Positions 49,478-58,708 of a stretch of 64,000 nucleotides of DNA are shown piece by piece. The translations under genes and the position numbers were made by a program. The notes below the pieces were generated by a model. That model was not told where the DNA came from, made no database searches, and saw only the letters and a list, made by a program, of their open reading frames with translations. The DNA comes from Pseudomonas asplenii (GTDB lineage: Bacteria > Pseudomonadota > Gammaproteobacteria > Pseudomonadales > Pseudomonadaceae): assembly GCF_001293465.1 (NCBI RefSeq), contig NZ_JSYZ01000006.1:115570-179569 (forward strand), in the 5' to 3' direction. Position 1 is the first letter of the stretch. Every line of letters begins with the position of its first letter.

Positions 49478-50743
49478 ATGTACCTGTTACGACTGGCCCT
49501 GGCCAGCCTGGCCAACCGCCGTTTCACCGCCCTGCTCACGGCCTTCGCCATCGCTCTCTCGGTCTGCCTGCTGCTGGCGGTGGAACGGGTGCGCACCGAA
49601 GCCCGCGCCAGCTTCGCCAGCACCATCAGCGGCACCGACCTGATCGTCGGTGCCCGCTCCGGCTCGGTGAACCTGCTGCTGTACTCGGTGTTCCGTATCG
49701 GCAACGCCACCAACAATATCCGCTGGGACAGCTTCGAGCACTTCGCCAACGACCCGCGGGTGAAGTGGGCGATCCCGATGTCCCTCGGCGACTCGCACCG
49801 CGGCTACCGGGTGCTGGGCACCAGCGAGGCGTACTTCGAGCACTACCAGTACGGCCACCAGCAGAACCTCGAACTGGCCAGCGGCCGCGCCTTCGCCACC
49901 GATCCGTTCGAGGTGGTGCTCGGTGCCGAAGTCGCCGAGGCCCTGCACTACAAGCTCGGCGACAAGCTGGTGCTGGCCCATGGGGTCGCCGCGATCAGCC
50001 TGGTCAAGCACGATGACAAGCCGTTCACCGTGGTCGGCATCCTCAAGCGCACCGGCACGCCGGTGGACCGCACGCTGCACATCAGCCTCGGCGGCATGGA
50101 GGCGATCCACATCGACTGGCACAACGGTGTCCCGGCCCACGGCGCCGGGCGGATCAGCGCCGACCAGGCGCGCAACATGGACCTCACGCCCCAGGCGATC
50201 ACCGCCTTCATGCTCGGCCTCAAGAGCAAGATCGCGACCTTCGCCCTGCAACGGGAGATCAACGAGTTCCGTGGCGAGCCGATGCTGGCGATCCTGCCGG
50301 GCGTGGCCCTGCAGGAACTCTGGAGCCTGATGGGTACGGCGGAAAAGGCCCTGTTCGTGGTCTCGCTGTTCGTGGTGCTGACCGGCCTGATCGGCATGCT
50401 CACGGCGATCCTCACCAGCCTCAACGAACGCCGGCGGGAAATGGCGATCCTGCGCTCGGTGGGCGCGCGCCCCTGGCATATCGCCAGCCTGCTGGTGCTG
50501 GAAGCCTTCGCCCTGGCGCTGGCCGGAGTGACGGCCGGGCTTGGTCTGTTGTACCTGGGCATCGCCCTGGCCCAGGGTTACGTGCAGTCCAACTACGGGC
50601 TTTACCTGCCGCTGTCCTGGCCAAGCGAATATGAATGGACGCTGCTCGGCGGTATCCTCGTCGCCGCCCTGTTGATGGGCAGCGTGCCGGCCTGGCGCGC
50701 CTATCGACAGTCCCTGGCCGATGGCCTGTCCATTCGTTTGTGA
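49478..50743 (+). CDS. FtsX-like ABC permease
   Basis: A 421-residue permease with one N-terminal transmembrane helix, a large periplasmic MacB-type domain (about residues 40-260) and three C-terminal helices, the FtsX/MacB topology. CGGAGG lies before the ATG at 49478, one base after the ATPase stop. The gene is paired with the ATPase and the DUF3299 protein in the zrg-type cluster. Confidence 0.88.
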   Translation: MYLLRLALASLANRRFTALLTAFAIALSVCLLLAVERVRTEARASFASTISGTDLIVGARSGSVNLLLYSVFRIGNATNNIRWDSFEHFANDPRVKWAIPMSLGDSHRGYRVLGTSEAYFEHYQYGHQQNLELASGRAFATDPFEVVLGAEVAEALHYKLGDKLVLAHGVAAISLVKHDDKPFTVVGILKRTGTPVDRTLHISLGGMEAIHIDWHNGVPAHGAGRISADQARNMDLTPQAITAFMLGLKSKIATFALQREINEFRGEPMLAILPGVALQELWSLMGTAEKALFVVSLFVVLTGLIGMLTAILTSLNERRREMAILRSVGARPWHIASLLVLEAFALALAGVTAGLGLLYLGIALAQGYVQSNYGLYLPLSWPSEYEWTLLGGILVAALLMGSVPAWRAYRQSLADGLSIRL

Positions 50744-50754
50744 GCCCCTGTGCA

Positions 50755-51288
50755 ATGAAGAAAGCCGTATTGCCCCGCGCCCTGCTGGCGCTGCTGTTGC
50801 TGGTGGCTCTGCCCACCTGGGCCAAGGACGCCATCCGCGAGCTGGTCTGGCAGGAGATGATCCCGCCGGATGCGCCCGAGGAAAAACCCGACATGCGCCC
50901 GCTGCACGACCTGTCGCAACTGGGCAACATGGACCCCGAGGCCGCGCCGGCGGCCAGGCAGGCCCTGCCCAATGCGCCGGTGGTCAAGGCCCTCGATGGC
51001 CAGCACGTGCGCCTGCCGGGTTACATCGTGCCGTTGGAAGTGAGCGAGGAAGGACGCACCACCGAGTTCCTGCTGGTGCCGTATTTCGGCGCCTGCATCC
51101 ATGTGCCACCACCGCCATCGAACCAGATCGTGCACGTGACCAGCGAACTGGGGGTCAAGCTCGATGAGCTGTACCAGCCGTATTGGATCGAGGGGGTGTT
51201 GCAGGTGAAACCGAGCACCAGTGAGCTGGCGGATGCCGGGTACAGCATGGAGGCGCAGAAGATCTACGTGTACGAGCTGCCGAATTGA
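50755..51288 (+). CDS. DUF3299 periplasmic protein, ZrgD-like
   Basis: A 177-residue secreted protein (signal peptide to about residue 23, TWA). The DUF3299 core is LPGYIVPLEV, FLLVPYFGACIHVPPPPSNQ and VEG-type turns before the C-terminus. It has one conserved cysteine beside a histidine. In the Vibrio zrg cluster a DUF3299 protein is likewise next to the ABC genes. Its role is unknown; metal handling is inferred from context. Confidence 0.8.
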   Translation: MKKAVLPRALLALLLLVALPTWAKDAIRELVWQEMIPPDAPEEKPDMRPLHDLSQLGNMDPEAAPAARQALPNAPVVKALDGQHVRLPGYIVPLEVSEEGRTTEFLLVPYFGACIHVPPPPSNQIVHVTSELGVKLDELYQPYWIEGVLQVKPSTSELADAGYSMEAQKIYVYELPN

Positions 51289-51319
51289 GGGGGTAGTCTT
51301 GCGGTAGGTGGCAACCTCA

Positions 51320-51407
51320 TCGCGGATGAATCCGGCTCCCACAGGGATCGTGTTGAACGCAAATCCCGTGTGCACCACAAACTGTGGGAGCCGGATTTAT
51401 CCGCGAA
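51320..51407. repeat. REP doublet, GCCGGATTTATCC type
   Basis: The arm with CGCGGATGAATCCGGCTCCC (from 51321) faces its opposite copy GTGGGAGCCGGATTTATCC (from 51384) across about 38 bases. It belongs to a second REP family, distinct from the GCGGGCTTGCCCGC one, and lies between the zinc cluster and ompW. Confidence 0.88.
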
Positions 51408-51451
51408 TAGCTACACAAAAATCCCTGGAAGGCCCCTCCATTGGCCTTTCA

Positions 51452-51465
51452 TTGAGCTGAGTCAA
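51452..51465. promoter_or_regulatory. Candidate ANR/FNR-type box upstream of ompW
   Basis: TTGAGCTGAGTCAA matches the FNR-class consensus TTGAT-N4-ATCAA at most positions and has its full symmetry. It lies 64 bases before the ompW start, where an activator site would be expected. OmpW genes are oxygen-regulated in other bacteria. Confidence 0.5.
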
Positions 51466-51529
51466 GGACCCGTTCGGTCCGCTCCTTACCATTGGCCCCA
51501 GTGAATTCGAAACGTCCTCTGGAGCCCCC

Positions 51530-52228
51530 ATGCACAAGTCCCTGCTCAGCGCCTCTCTCGTTGCGCTCGCCCTCGCCTCTCCACTTGCCCATGCGCACGA
51601 CGCCGGCGACATCATCGTTCGCGCCGGTGCGATCACGGTCAACCCGAAAGCCGACAGTTCCAGCGTCAAGGTCGATCGCGGTCCGCTGGCCGGCGCCGAC
51701 CTGGGCGGCAAGGCGACCATGAGCAGCGACACCCAGTTGGGTCTGAACTTCGCCTACATGGTCACCGATCACCTCGGTATCGAACTGCTGGCGGCGACCC
51801 CGTTCGAGCATGACGTGAAGATCAAGAACACCGCCCTGGGCGCTGCCAACGGCAAGCTCGGTACCCTCAAGCACCTGCCGCCGACCCTGAGCCTGGTGTA
51901 CTACCCACTCGACGCCAAGTCGGCCTTCCAGCCTTACCTGGGCGCGGGTATCAACTACACCTGGATCTACGACGAGCACGTCGGCAGCGAGGCGAACGCC
52001 GCCGGCTTCGACAACTTCCGTGCGAAGAACTCCTGGGGCGTGGCCTGGCAGGTCGGTGCCGACTACATGCTCACCGACAAGCTGATGATCAACGCCCAGG
52101 TCCGCTACATCGATATCGATACCACCGCCTACGTCGACAACAACGCCGTGGCCGGCGGCACCCGTGCCAAGGTCAACGTCGATGTCGACCCGATGGTCTA
52201 CATGGTCGGCCTGGGCTACAAGTTCTGA
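51530..52228 (+). CDS. ompW: Outer-membrane protein OmpW
   Basis: A 232-residue eight-stranded beta-barrel of the OmpW family, forming a narrow hydrophobic channel in the outer membrane. A signal peptide ends near AHA (residue 22). The mature protein shows the IIVRAGAITVNP start, alternating barrel strands, LSLVYYPL and a C-terminal aromatic ending GLGYKF. A strong terminator follows directly. Confidence 0.95.
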   Translation: MHKSLLSASLVALALASPLAHAHDAGDIIVRAGAITVNPKADSSSVKVDRGPLAGADLGGKATMSSDTQLGLNFAYMVTDHLGIELLAATPFEHDVKIKNTALGAANGKLGTLKHLPPTLSLVYYPLDAKSAFQPYLGAGINYTWIYDEHVGSEANAAGFDNFRAKNSWGVAWQVGADYMLTDKLMINAQVRYIDIDTTAYVDNNAVAGGTRAKVNVDVDPMVYMVGLGYKF

Positions 52229-52240
52229 TCCAGCCCAACG

Positions 52241-52266
52241 AAAAGGCGCCTCGAAAGGCGCCTTTT
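52241..52266 (+). terminator. Rho-independent terminator of ompW
   Basis: AAAAGGCGCC (52241-52250) pairs with GGCGCCTTTT (52257-52266) around TCGAAA. Because both ends are A/T-rich, it could also serve the convergent epimerase gene. Confidence 0.92.
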
Positions 52267-52285
52267 TCGTTTCTGCCGACTGACC

Positions 52286-53215
52286 TCAGCGGCCCAGCAG
52301 GCGGGCCAGCCCGACGCTCATCGGTGTCGGCTCGCGGAACGCGAAACGCTCCAGCAGACGCTGGTTGTTCGCCCGCGAATGGCGGATATCGCCGGAACGG
52401 GCCGGCGCGTAGCTCACCGGTGGCAGCGGCCCGACCACTTCGGCCAGCGCCTGCAGCATCTGGTTGAGGGTGGTGGAGCGGTTCAGGCCGACATTGATCG
52501 CGCCTTCTTCCACCCGTGGCGCTTCGAGCGCCTGCACCAGCACATCCACCAGGTCGCCGACGTAGATGAAATCGCGGGTCTGCTCGCCATCGCCGAACAC
52601 GGTGATCGGCAGGCCCTTCTCCGCCCGTTCGCTGAAAATGCTGATCACCCCGGAGTACGGCGAGGAAGGGTCCTGGCGTGGTCCGAAAACGTTGAAGAAG
52701 CGGAAGATCACCGGTTCCAGGCCATGCTGGCGACGGTAGAAGTCGAAGTAGTATTCGCTGGCCAGCTTGTCCGACGCGTAGGGCGTCAGCGGCGCCTTGG
52801 CCGTGTCCTCGACGATCGACTCGCCTTCGCCGTTGTTGCCGTACACCGCCGCGCTCGACGCGAACAGCACCCGCTTGACGCCCGCCTGGCGCATGGCCTC
52901 GCAGACATTCAGCGTGCCGATGAAGTTGCTCTGATGAGTGCGCACCGGATCGTCCACCGAGGCCTGCACCGAAGCCACCGCCGCCAGGTGCACCACCGCC
53001 TGGCAGCCGACCATGGTCCGGGCGACGAGCGCGGCATCGGCCACGTCGCCCACGATCAGTTCGACCCGCGGATCGTCCAGGGCCAGGTTGCTGCGCTTGC
53101 CGGTCGACAGGTCGTCCAGCACGCGAATCGAATAACCCTTTGCCAGCAGCCGCTCGGCCAGGTTGGAACCAATGAAACCGGCGCCACCGGTGATCAGAAT
53201 GGGGGCATCAGCCAT
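52286..53215 (-). CDS. NAD-dependent sugar-nucleotide epimerase/dehydratase
   Basis: A 309-residue extended short-chain dehydrogenase with the NAD motif GGAGFIG (10-16), the serine segment ASSAAVYG and the catalytic YASDK. It resembles UDP-glucose 4-epimerases and related UDP-hexose enzymes, but the substrate is not fixed. The ATG at 53215 overlaps the end of the RmlD-like gene by eight bases. The two are one transcription unit. Confidence 0.86.
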   Translation of the reverse strand: MADAPILITGGAGFIGSNLAERLLAKGYSIRVLDDLSTGKRSNLALDDPRVELIVGDVADAALVARTMVGCQAVVHLAAVASVQASVDDPVRTHQSNFIGTLNVCEAMRQAGVKRVLFASSAAVYGNNGEGESIVEDTAKAPLTPYASDKLASEYYFDFYRRQHGLEPVIFRFFNVFGPRQDPSSPYSGVISIFSERAEKGLPITVFGDGEQTRDFIYVGDLVDVLVQALEAPRVEEGAINVGLNRSTTLNQMLQALAEVVGPLPPVSYAPARSGDIRHSRANNQRLLERFAFREPTPMSVGLARLLGR

Positions 53216-54092
53216 GACGATAGAACCTGTCCAGTAAAGCCGGCAGCCCGGCGCGCCAGGCGCGGGGCTTGATACCGAAGGTGTGAAGGATTTTCTTGCA
53301 GGCCAGCACCGCGTGCTGCGGCTCTTCGGCGGCGTCCGGACGGGCCGCGTGGGCCTGGGCCGTCGGTGCCTCGATCGCCAGCGAACGGTAGTTGCGCGCT
53401 TCGCCGAGGATCGCCTGGCCCAGCGCCAGCGGCGTGGTCGCCTCATGGCCGGCGTAGTGATAGGTGCCCCACAGCGGCGCGGCGCAATCGAGTTGCTTGA
53501 GCACCGAGATGATCACCCGCGCGGCATCGTCCACCGGCGTCGGGTTGCCACGCCGGTCGTCGGCGAGCAGCAGTTCCTCGGGCTGCTCGGCCCGGGCCAG
53601 GAAGCGCCCTAGGGAACCGTCGGTGCTGTCATCCAGCAGCCAGCCGAAACGCAACAGCACGTGCTGCGGACAGGTCGCCCGCACGCTCTGCTCGATGCGC
53701 CACAGGGCCTGGCCACGCAGGCCGAGGGGGACCGGCTCGTCCTTTTCGCTGTAGGCGGTCGCCCGCGAGCCGTCGAAGACCCGATAGCTGGAGGGTTGGA
53801 CGAGGATGATGTTGTGATGCTGGCAAAGTTCGGCCAGACGCTCGACCGCACTCTCCTGGCCGGCCAGGCGGGTTTCGCTGACCGTTTCGGCCTGGAACCA
53901 GTCGAAATAGTAGGCGAGGTTGATCAACGCATCCGGACGGGTGTCGTCCAGCAGTTGCGTCAGGCTCGCGGCGTCCCAGCCGTCCTGCGGCGGGCGGGGG
54001 GCGAGGAAACTGATGTCTTCCTCCGCACCCAGGCGAATCAGCGCCTGCCCGAGGGCATTCCCGCCGCCCAATAACATAAGGCGCATTCGCAT
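53208..54092 (-). CDS. RmlD-like sugar-nucleotide-binding protein lacking catalytic residues
   Basis: A 294-residue protein with the overall layout of dTDP-4-dehydrorhamnose reductase: a nucleotide-binding MLLGGGNALGQAL, the PDALINLAYYFDWF region and VQPSSYRVFDG. Where RmlD has the catalytic Y-x3-K, the segment reads LRGQALWRIE, without tyrosine or lysine, so a normal reductase reaction is unlikely. It may be a regulatory or binding partner of the neighbouring epimerase, which it overlaps by eight bases. Confidence 0.72.
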   Translation of the reverse strand: MRMRLMLLGGGNALGQALIRLGAEEDISFLAPRPPQDGWDAASLTQLLDDTRPDALINLAYYFDWFQAETVSETRLAGQESAVERLAELCQHHNIILVQPSSYRVFDGSRATAYSEKDEPVPLGLRGQALWRIEQSVRATCPQHVLLRFGWLLDDSTDGSLGRFLARAEQPEELLLADDRRGNPTPVDDAARVIISVLKQLDCAAPLWGTYHYAGHEATTPLALGQAILGEARNYRSLAIEAPTAQAHAARPDAAEEPQHAVLACKKILHTFGIKPRAWRAGLPALLDRFYRHG

Positions 54093-54281
54093 AGAGTCAG
54101 CTGGCCCAGAATCAGTTCAGAACGATGAAGGTGTACGGAAAACCGGGGGTTTCCCACTGGCGATAACCACAATCGTTGCATTTTGCGGGTTTTGGAGGCA
54201 ATCGTCACGGAGAAAGTGCCGGGAGGCACGGTCGGCCGGTCCTGCTTGCAACCTGCGGCCGGCGGCCGCATAAAGGACAGT

Positions 54282-57200
54282 ATGAACCTTCCCGAATCGG
54301 TCCCCGGCGCCCTGGCGGGCTTTCACCCGGCCGTCAGCGCCTGGTTTCGCCACACCTTCCCGGACGTCACCGCCGCCCAGGCCCGTGCCTGGCCGCTCAT
54401 CGGTCAGCGCCGGTCGACCCTGATCGCCGCGCCCACCGGCTCCGGCAAGACCCTCACGGCCTTTCTCGCGGTGATCGACGAGCTGGTGCGCCAGGGCCTC
54501 GCCCAGGGTGGCAAGCTGCCAGCAGAAACCCGGGTGGTCTACGTCTCGCCGCTCAAGGCACTGTCCAACGATATCCGCATCAACCTGCAGGAGCCGCTGG
54601 CCGGGATCACCGCCGAACTCGAGCGCCAGGGCCTGCCGCCCTTGCGGATCGATACCGCGGTGCGCACCGGCGATACCCCGGACCGGGAGCGTGTGCAGAT
54701 GCGCAAGAGTGCGCCGCACATCCTGGTCACCACTCCGGAATCGCTGTATGTGCTGCTCGGCTCCGAGTCCGGGCGACGCATGCTCGCCAGCACCCGCACA
54801 GTGATCGTCGACGAAATCCATGCCATCGCCGCCAGCAAGCGCGGCAGCCACCTGGCACTGAGCCTGGAGCGCCTGCAGGCATTGTGCGGCGAACCGCTGC
54901 TGCGGATCGGCTTGTCCGCCACGCAGAAGCCGATCGACGCGGTGTCACGCTTCCTGGTCGGCAACCGGCGTCCCTGCGAAATCATCGATATCGGCCACGC
55001 CCGCCCGCGCGACCTGGCCCTCGAAGTACCCAGGGTGCCGTTGAGCGCGGTGATGGCCAACGACGTCTGGGAACAGGTCTACGACCGGCTCGCCGAACTG
55101 GCCCGCGAACATCGCACCACCCTGGTGTTCGTCAATACCCGGCGCCTGGCCGAACGCCTGACCCGCCACCTGAGCGAGCGCCTGGGCCAGCAGGCCGTCG
55201 CCGCCCACCACGGCAGCCTGGCCAAGGAGCACCGGCTGGAGGCCGAGCAGCGTCTCAAGCGCGGCGAGTTGCAAGTACTGGTCGCCACCGCGTCGCTGGA
55301 ACTGGGCATCGACATCGGCGAAGTCGAGCTGGTCTGCCAGATCGGCTCGCCGGGCTCGATCTCGGCGTTTGTGCAACGGGTCGGCCGCTCCGGCCATCAG
55401 GTCGGCGGCACGCCCAAGGGCCGGCTGTTCCCGACCAGCCGCGACGACCTGCTCGAATGTGCCGCCCTGCTCGACTGCGTACGCCGCGGCGAACTCGATG
55501 TCCTGCTGATTCCCCGCGCGCCGCTGGATGTGCTGGCACAGCAGATCGTCGCCGAAGTCAGTTGCCAGCAATGGCAGGAAGCGGCGCTGCTGGCGATGAT
55601 CCGCCGCGCCAGCCCCTACGCCGAACTCGACGAACAGACCTACCAGGCACTGCTGCAGATGCTCGCCGAGGGCTTCAACAGTCGCCAGGGTCTGCGCAGC
55701 GCCTACCTGCACCGCGATAGCGTGGCCCGCACCCTGCGCGGAAGGCGCGGCGCCCAGCTGACGGCCCTGACCAGCGGCGGGACCATTCCGGACAACGCCG
55801 ACTACGCCGTGCTGCTCGAACCCCAGGGGCTGAACATCGGCACCGTCAATGAGGATTTCGCCGTGGAGAGCATCGCCGGCGATGTCTTCCAGTTGGGCAA
55901 CCATTCCTATCGGATTTTACGGGTGGAGACCGGCCGGGTGCGGGTCGAGGATGCCCAAGGCCAGCCGCCGAGCATTCCGTTCTGGCTCGGCGAAGCGCCC
56001 GGACGCAGCAACGAACTGTCGTTTGCCGTGGCGCGCCTGCGCAGCCAGCTGGACGAGTTGCTGGGGGCCACGCCGGGTAATCTGCGGCCGAGCCTGGACT
56101 GGTTGTGCCATGAGCTCGGCCTGGACCTGGCCAGCGCCGAGCAGATCGTCGAATACCTGGCCCGCGCCCGCCAGGCCCTCGGCGCACTGCCATCGCAGGA
56201 TACCCTGCTGATGGAGCGGTTCTTCGACGAATCCGGCGGCACCCAGCTGGTTATCCACAGCCCCTTCGGCAGCCGGGTCAACCGCGCCTGGGGCCTGGCC
56301 CTGCGCAAGCGTTTCTGCCGCACGTTCAACTTCGAATTGCAGGCGGCGGCCAGCGAGGACGCCATCGTGCTGTCGCTGTCCACCAGCCACAGCTTCGCCC
56401 TGGAGGAAGTCTGGCGTTACCTGCGTAGCCAGAGCGCCGAGCAGATCCTCGTCCAGGCGCTGCTCGACGCACCGCTGTTCGGCGTGCGCTGGCGCTGGAA
56501 TGCCGGGGTCGCGCTGGCCTTGCCGCGCTTCGTCGGCGGGCGCAAGGTGCCGCCGCAGATCCAGCGGATGAAAGGCGAGGACCTGACCGCCTGCGTCTTC
56601 CCCGACCAGATCGCCTGCCTGGAAAACCTCGCCGGCGAACGGGAGATTCCCGATCACCCGCTGGTACGGCAAACCCTCGACGACTGCCTGCACGAAGCCA
56701 TGGACAGCGAGGGTTGGCTGGCCCTGCTACGGCGCATGGAGGCCGGTGACATCCGCCTGATCGCCCGCGACCTGCCGGCGCCCTCGCCCCTGGCGGCGGA
56801 GATCCTCAACGCCAAGCCCTACACCTTTCTCGACGACGCGCCACTGGAGGAGCGCCGGACCCAGGCCGTGCTCAACCGCCGCTGGAGCGACCCGCAGAGT
56901 ACCGACGATCTCGGCGCACTGGACGGCGACGCGATCAACGCGGTGCGGGCAGAAGCCTGGCCGCAACCGGCCAGTGTCGACGAAATGCACGAAGCGCTGA
57001 TGAGCCTGGCGCTGGTCAGCGATGCCGAGGTGGCGGACAACACGCACTGGGCGGACTGGCTCCAGGCCCTGGCTGGCAGTGGGCGCGCCACCCGCCTGCA
57101 ACTCGACGGCCAGGGCGGCTGGGTGGCCCTGGAGCGCCTCGGCTGTCTGCGGGCCCTTTATCCACAGGCCGTACTGCAACCGGCGTTGCAACCGCCGGCG

Positions 57201-58577
57201 GACTTCGAGCGCAACCGGGACCGCGACGAGGCCGCCGTCGAGGTGGTCCGCGCCCGCCTCAGTGGCTTTGGCCCGTTGTCGCTGGCGCAGATCGCCCGGC
57301 CGCTGGCCCTGGACAGCACCACGGTGGCCCAGGCCCTGGCGAAACTGGAGGGCGAGGGTTATGTGTTGCGCGGCCGTTTCAGCCCTGGCGCCAGCACCGA
57401 ACAGTGGTGCGAACGGCATCTGCTGGCGCGCATTCATCGCTATACGGTCAAGCGCCTGCGGCGGGAAATCGAACCGGTCAGCCTGCAGGACTTCATGCGT
57501 TTCCTGTTCGACTGGCAGCACCTCTCCAGCGCCAGCCAGGCCCGCGGCAATGCCGCCCTGCCAGCGATCGTCAGCCAGCTCGAAGGTTATGCCGCAGCCG
57601 CCGGCGCCTGGGACAGCGAACTGCTCAATGCCCGCCTGAAGGATTATTCATCGAGCTGGCTGGATGAGTTGTGCCGCTCGGGCAAGCTGGTGTGGATGCG
57701 GCTCAACGCCCGCGGCAAGGGTGCGGCGATGACGCTGCGCAGCACCCCGGTCGTGTTGCTGCCGCGGCCCCAGGTGACGCGGTGGAGCAGCCTGGCGCAA
57801 CAGACCGCGATCGAGGAGCTGTCACCGCGCACCCTCAAGGTCCATGCCGCACTGAGCCAGCACGGCGCGTTATTCTTCGACGAACTGCTGCACGAGGCCC
57901 ATCTGCTGCCGACCGAACTGGAGGCCGCGCTGCAGGAACTGGTCGGCGCCGGGCTGGTGAACGCCGACAGCTTCGCCGGGCTGCGGGCGCTGATCACACC
58001 GGCCAGCAAACGCCAGGCTCGGGGCGCGCGGCGCGGGCGTGGTCCGCTGGTCGGCGGGATGGAGGACGCCGGACGCTGGGCCTTGTTGCGCCGCTCCCCG
58101 GCCGAGGCAACTGATCGCTTGCCGGAAGAAACCCTCGAGCATATCGCCAGGACCCTGCTGCGCCGCTATGGCGTGGTGTTCTGGCGGCTGCTGGAACGGG
58201 AAGCGGAATGGCTGCCGAGCTGGCGCGAGCTGCTGCGCACCCTCCATCGCCTGGAAGCCCGTGGCGAGATTCGGGGCGGGCGCTTCGTCAGTGGCCTGGC
58301 CGGAGAACAGTTCGCCTTGCCCGAGGCCATTCCCTTGTTGCGCGAGGTTCGTCGTCGACCCCTGGATGGCAGCCTGGTCGCGGTATGTGGCGCCGACCCG
58401 CTGAACCTGGCCGGCACCTTGTTGCCGGGCAGCAAGGTGCCGGCGTTGGCAGGTAATCGGCTGGTGTATCGCGATGGGATACCCGCAGCCGCCGAAATCG
58501 CCGGCAAACAGCTGTTCTGGCTGGAACTCGAGCAGCCGGCAGCGGATGAGGTCAAACAAAAGCTGATCCGGCATTAG
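54282..58577 (+). CDS. lhr: Large helicase-related protein Lhr
   Basis: A 1,431-residue ATP-dependent superfamily 2 helicase. It shows Walker A APTGSGKT (50-57), DEIH (177-180), LSATQ, and the helicase C-terminal segment ATASLELGIDIGEVELV plus QRVGRSG. After the helicase core come a winged-helix and the long Lhr C-terminal region. Lhr unwinds RNA-DNA and DNA structures, and its role is still being defined; DNA repair is proposed. AAGGA six bases before the ATG at 54282 fixes the start. Confidence 0.95.
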   Translation: MNLPESVPGALAGFHPAVSAWFRHTFPDVTAAQARAWPLIGQRRSTLIAAPTGSGKTLTAFLAVIDELVRQGLAQGGKLPAETRVVYVSPLKALSNDIRINLQEPLAGITAELERQGLPPLRIDTAVRTGDTPDRERVQMRKSAPHILVTTPESLYVLLGSESGRRMLASTRTVIVDEIHAIAASKRGSHLALSLERLQALCGEPLLRIGLSATQKPIDAVSRFLVGNRRPCEIIDIGHARPRDLALEVPRVPLSAVMANDVWEQVYDRLAELAREHRTTLVFVNTRRLAERLTRHLSERLGQQAVAAHHGSLAKEHRLEAEQRLKRGELQVLVATASLELGIDIGEVELVCQIGSPGSISAFVQRVGRSGHQVGGTPKGRLFPTSRDDLLECAALLDCVRRGELDVLLIPRAPLDVLAQQIVAEVSCQQWQEAALLAMIRRASPYAELDEQTYQALLQMLAEGFNSRQGLRSAYLHRDSVARTLRGRRGAQLTALTSGGTIPDNADYAVLLEPQGLNIGTVNEDFAVESIAGDVFQLGNHSYRILRVETGRVRVEDAQGQPPSIPFWLGEAPGRSNELSFAVARLRSQLDELLGATPGNLRPSLDWLCHELGLDLASAEQIVEYLARARQALGALPSQDTLLMERFFDESGGTQLVIHSPFGSRVNRAWGLALRKRFCRTFNFELQAAASEDAIVLSLSTSHSFALEEVWRYLRSQSAEQILVQALLDAPLFGVRWRWNAGVALALPRFVGGRKVPPQIQRMKGEDLTACVFPDQIACLENLAGEREIPDHPLVRQTLDDCLHEAMDSEGWLALLRRMEAGDIRLIARDLPAPSPLAAEILNAKPYTFLDDAPLEERRTQAVLNRRWSDPQSTDDLGALDGDAINAVRAEAWPQPASVDEMHEALMSLALVSDAEVADNTHWADWLQALAGSGRATRLQLDGQGGWVALERLGCLRALYPQAVLQPALQPPADFERNRDRDEAAVEVVRARLSGFGPLSLAQIARPLALDSTTVAQALAKLEGEGYVLRGRFSPGASTEQWCERHLLARIHRYTVKRLRREIEPVSLQDFMRFLFDWQHLSSASQARGNAALPAIVSQLEGYAAAAGAWDSELLNARLKDYSSSWLDELCRSGKLVWMRLNARGKGAAMTLRSTPVVLLPRPQVTRWSSLAQQTAIEELSPRTLKVHAALSQHGALFFDELLHEAHLLPTELEAALQELVGAGLVNADSFAGLRALITPASKRQARGARRGRGPLVGGMEDAGRWALLRRSPAEATDRLPEETLEHIARTLLRRYGVVFWRLLEREAEWLPSWRELLRTLHRLEARGEIRGGRFVSGLAGEQFALPEAIPLLREVRRRPLDGSLVAVCGADPLNLAGTLLPGSKVPALAGNRLVYRDGIPAAAEIAGKQLFWLELEQPAADEVKQKLIRH

Positions 58578-58595
58578 AAAAGACTGAAGGGCCTC

Positions 58596-58685
58596 TTCGC
58601 GGATGAATCCGGCTCCCACAGTGTCAGCGTGGTTCGCAGGATTCATGCACGAGCGAGCACTTGTGGGGCCGGATTCATCTGCCAA
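58596..58685. repeat. REP doublet downstream of lhr
   Basis: TTCGCGGATGAATCCGGCTC (from 58596) and a diverged opposite copy TTGTGGGGCCGGATTCATCT (58661-58680) face each other. It shares its words with the pair at 51320-51407 and separates the convergent lhr and mechanosensitive channel genes. Confidence 0.85.
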
Positions 58686-58708
58686 AGGGCCAGGACAGGC
58701 ACCCCGAA

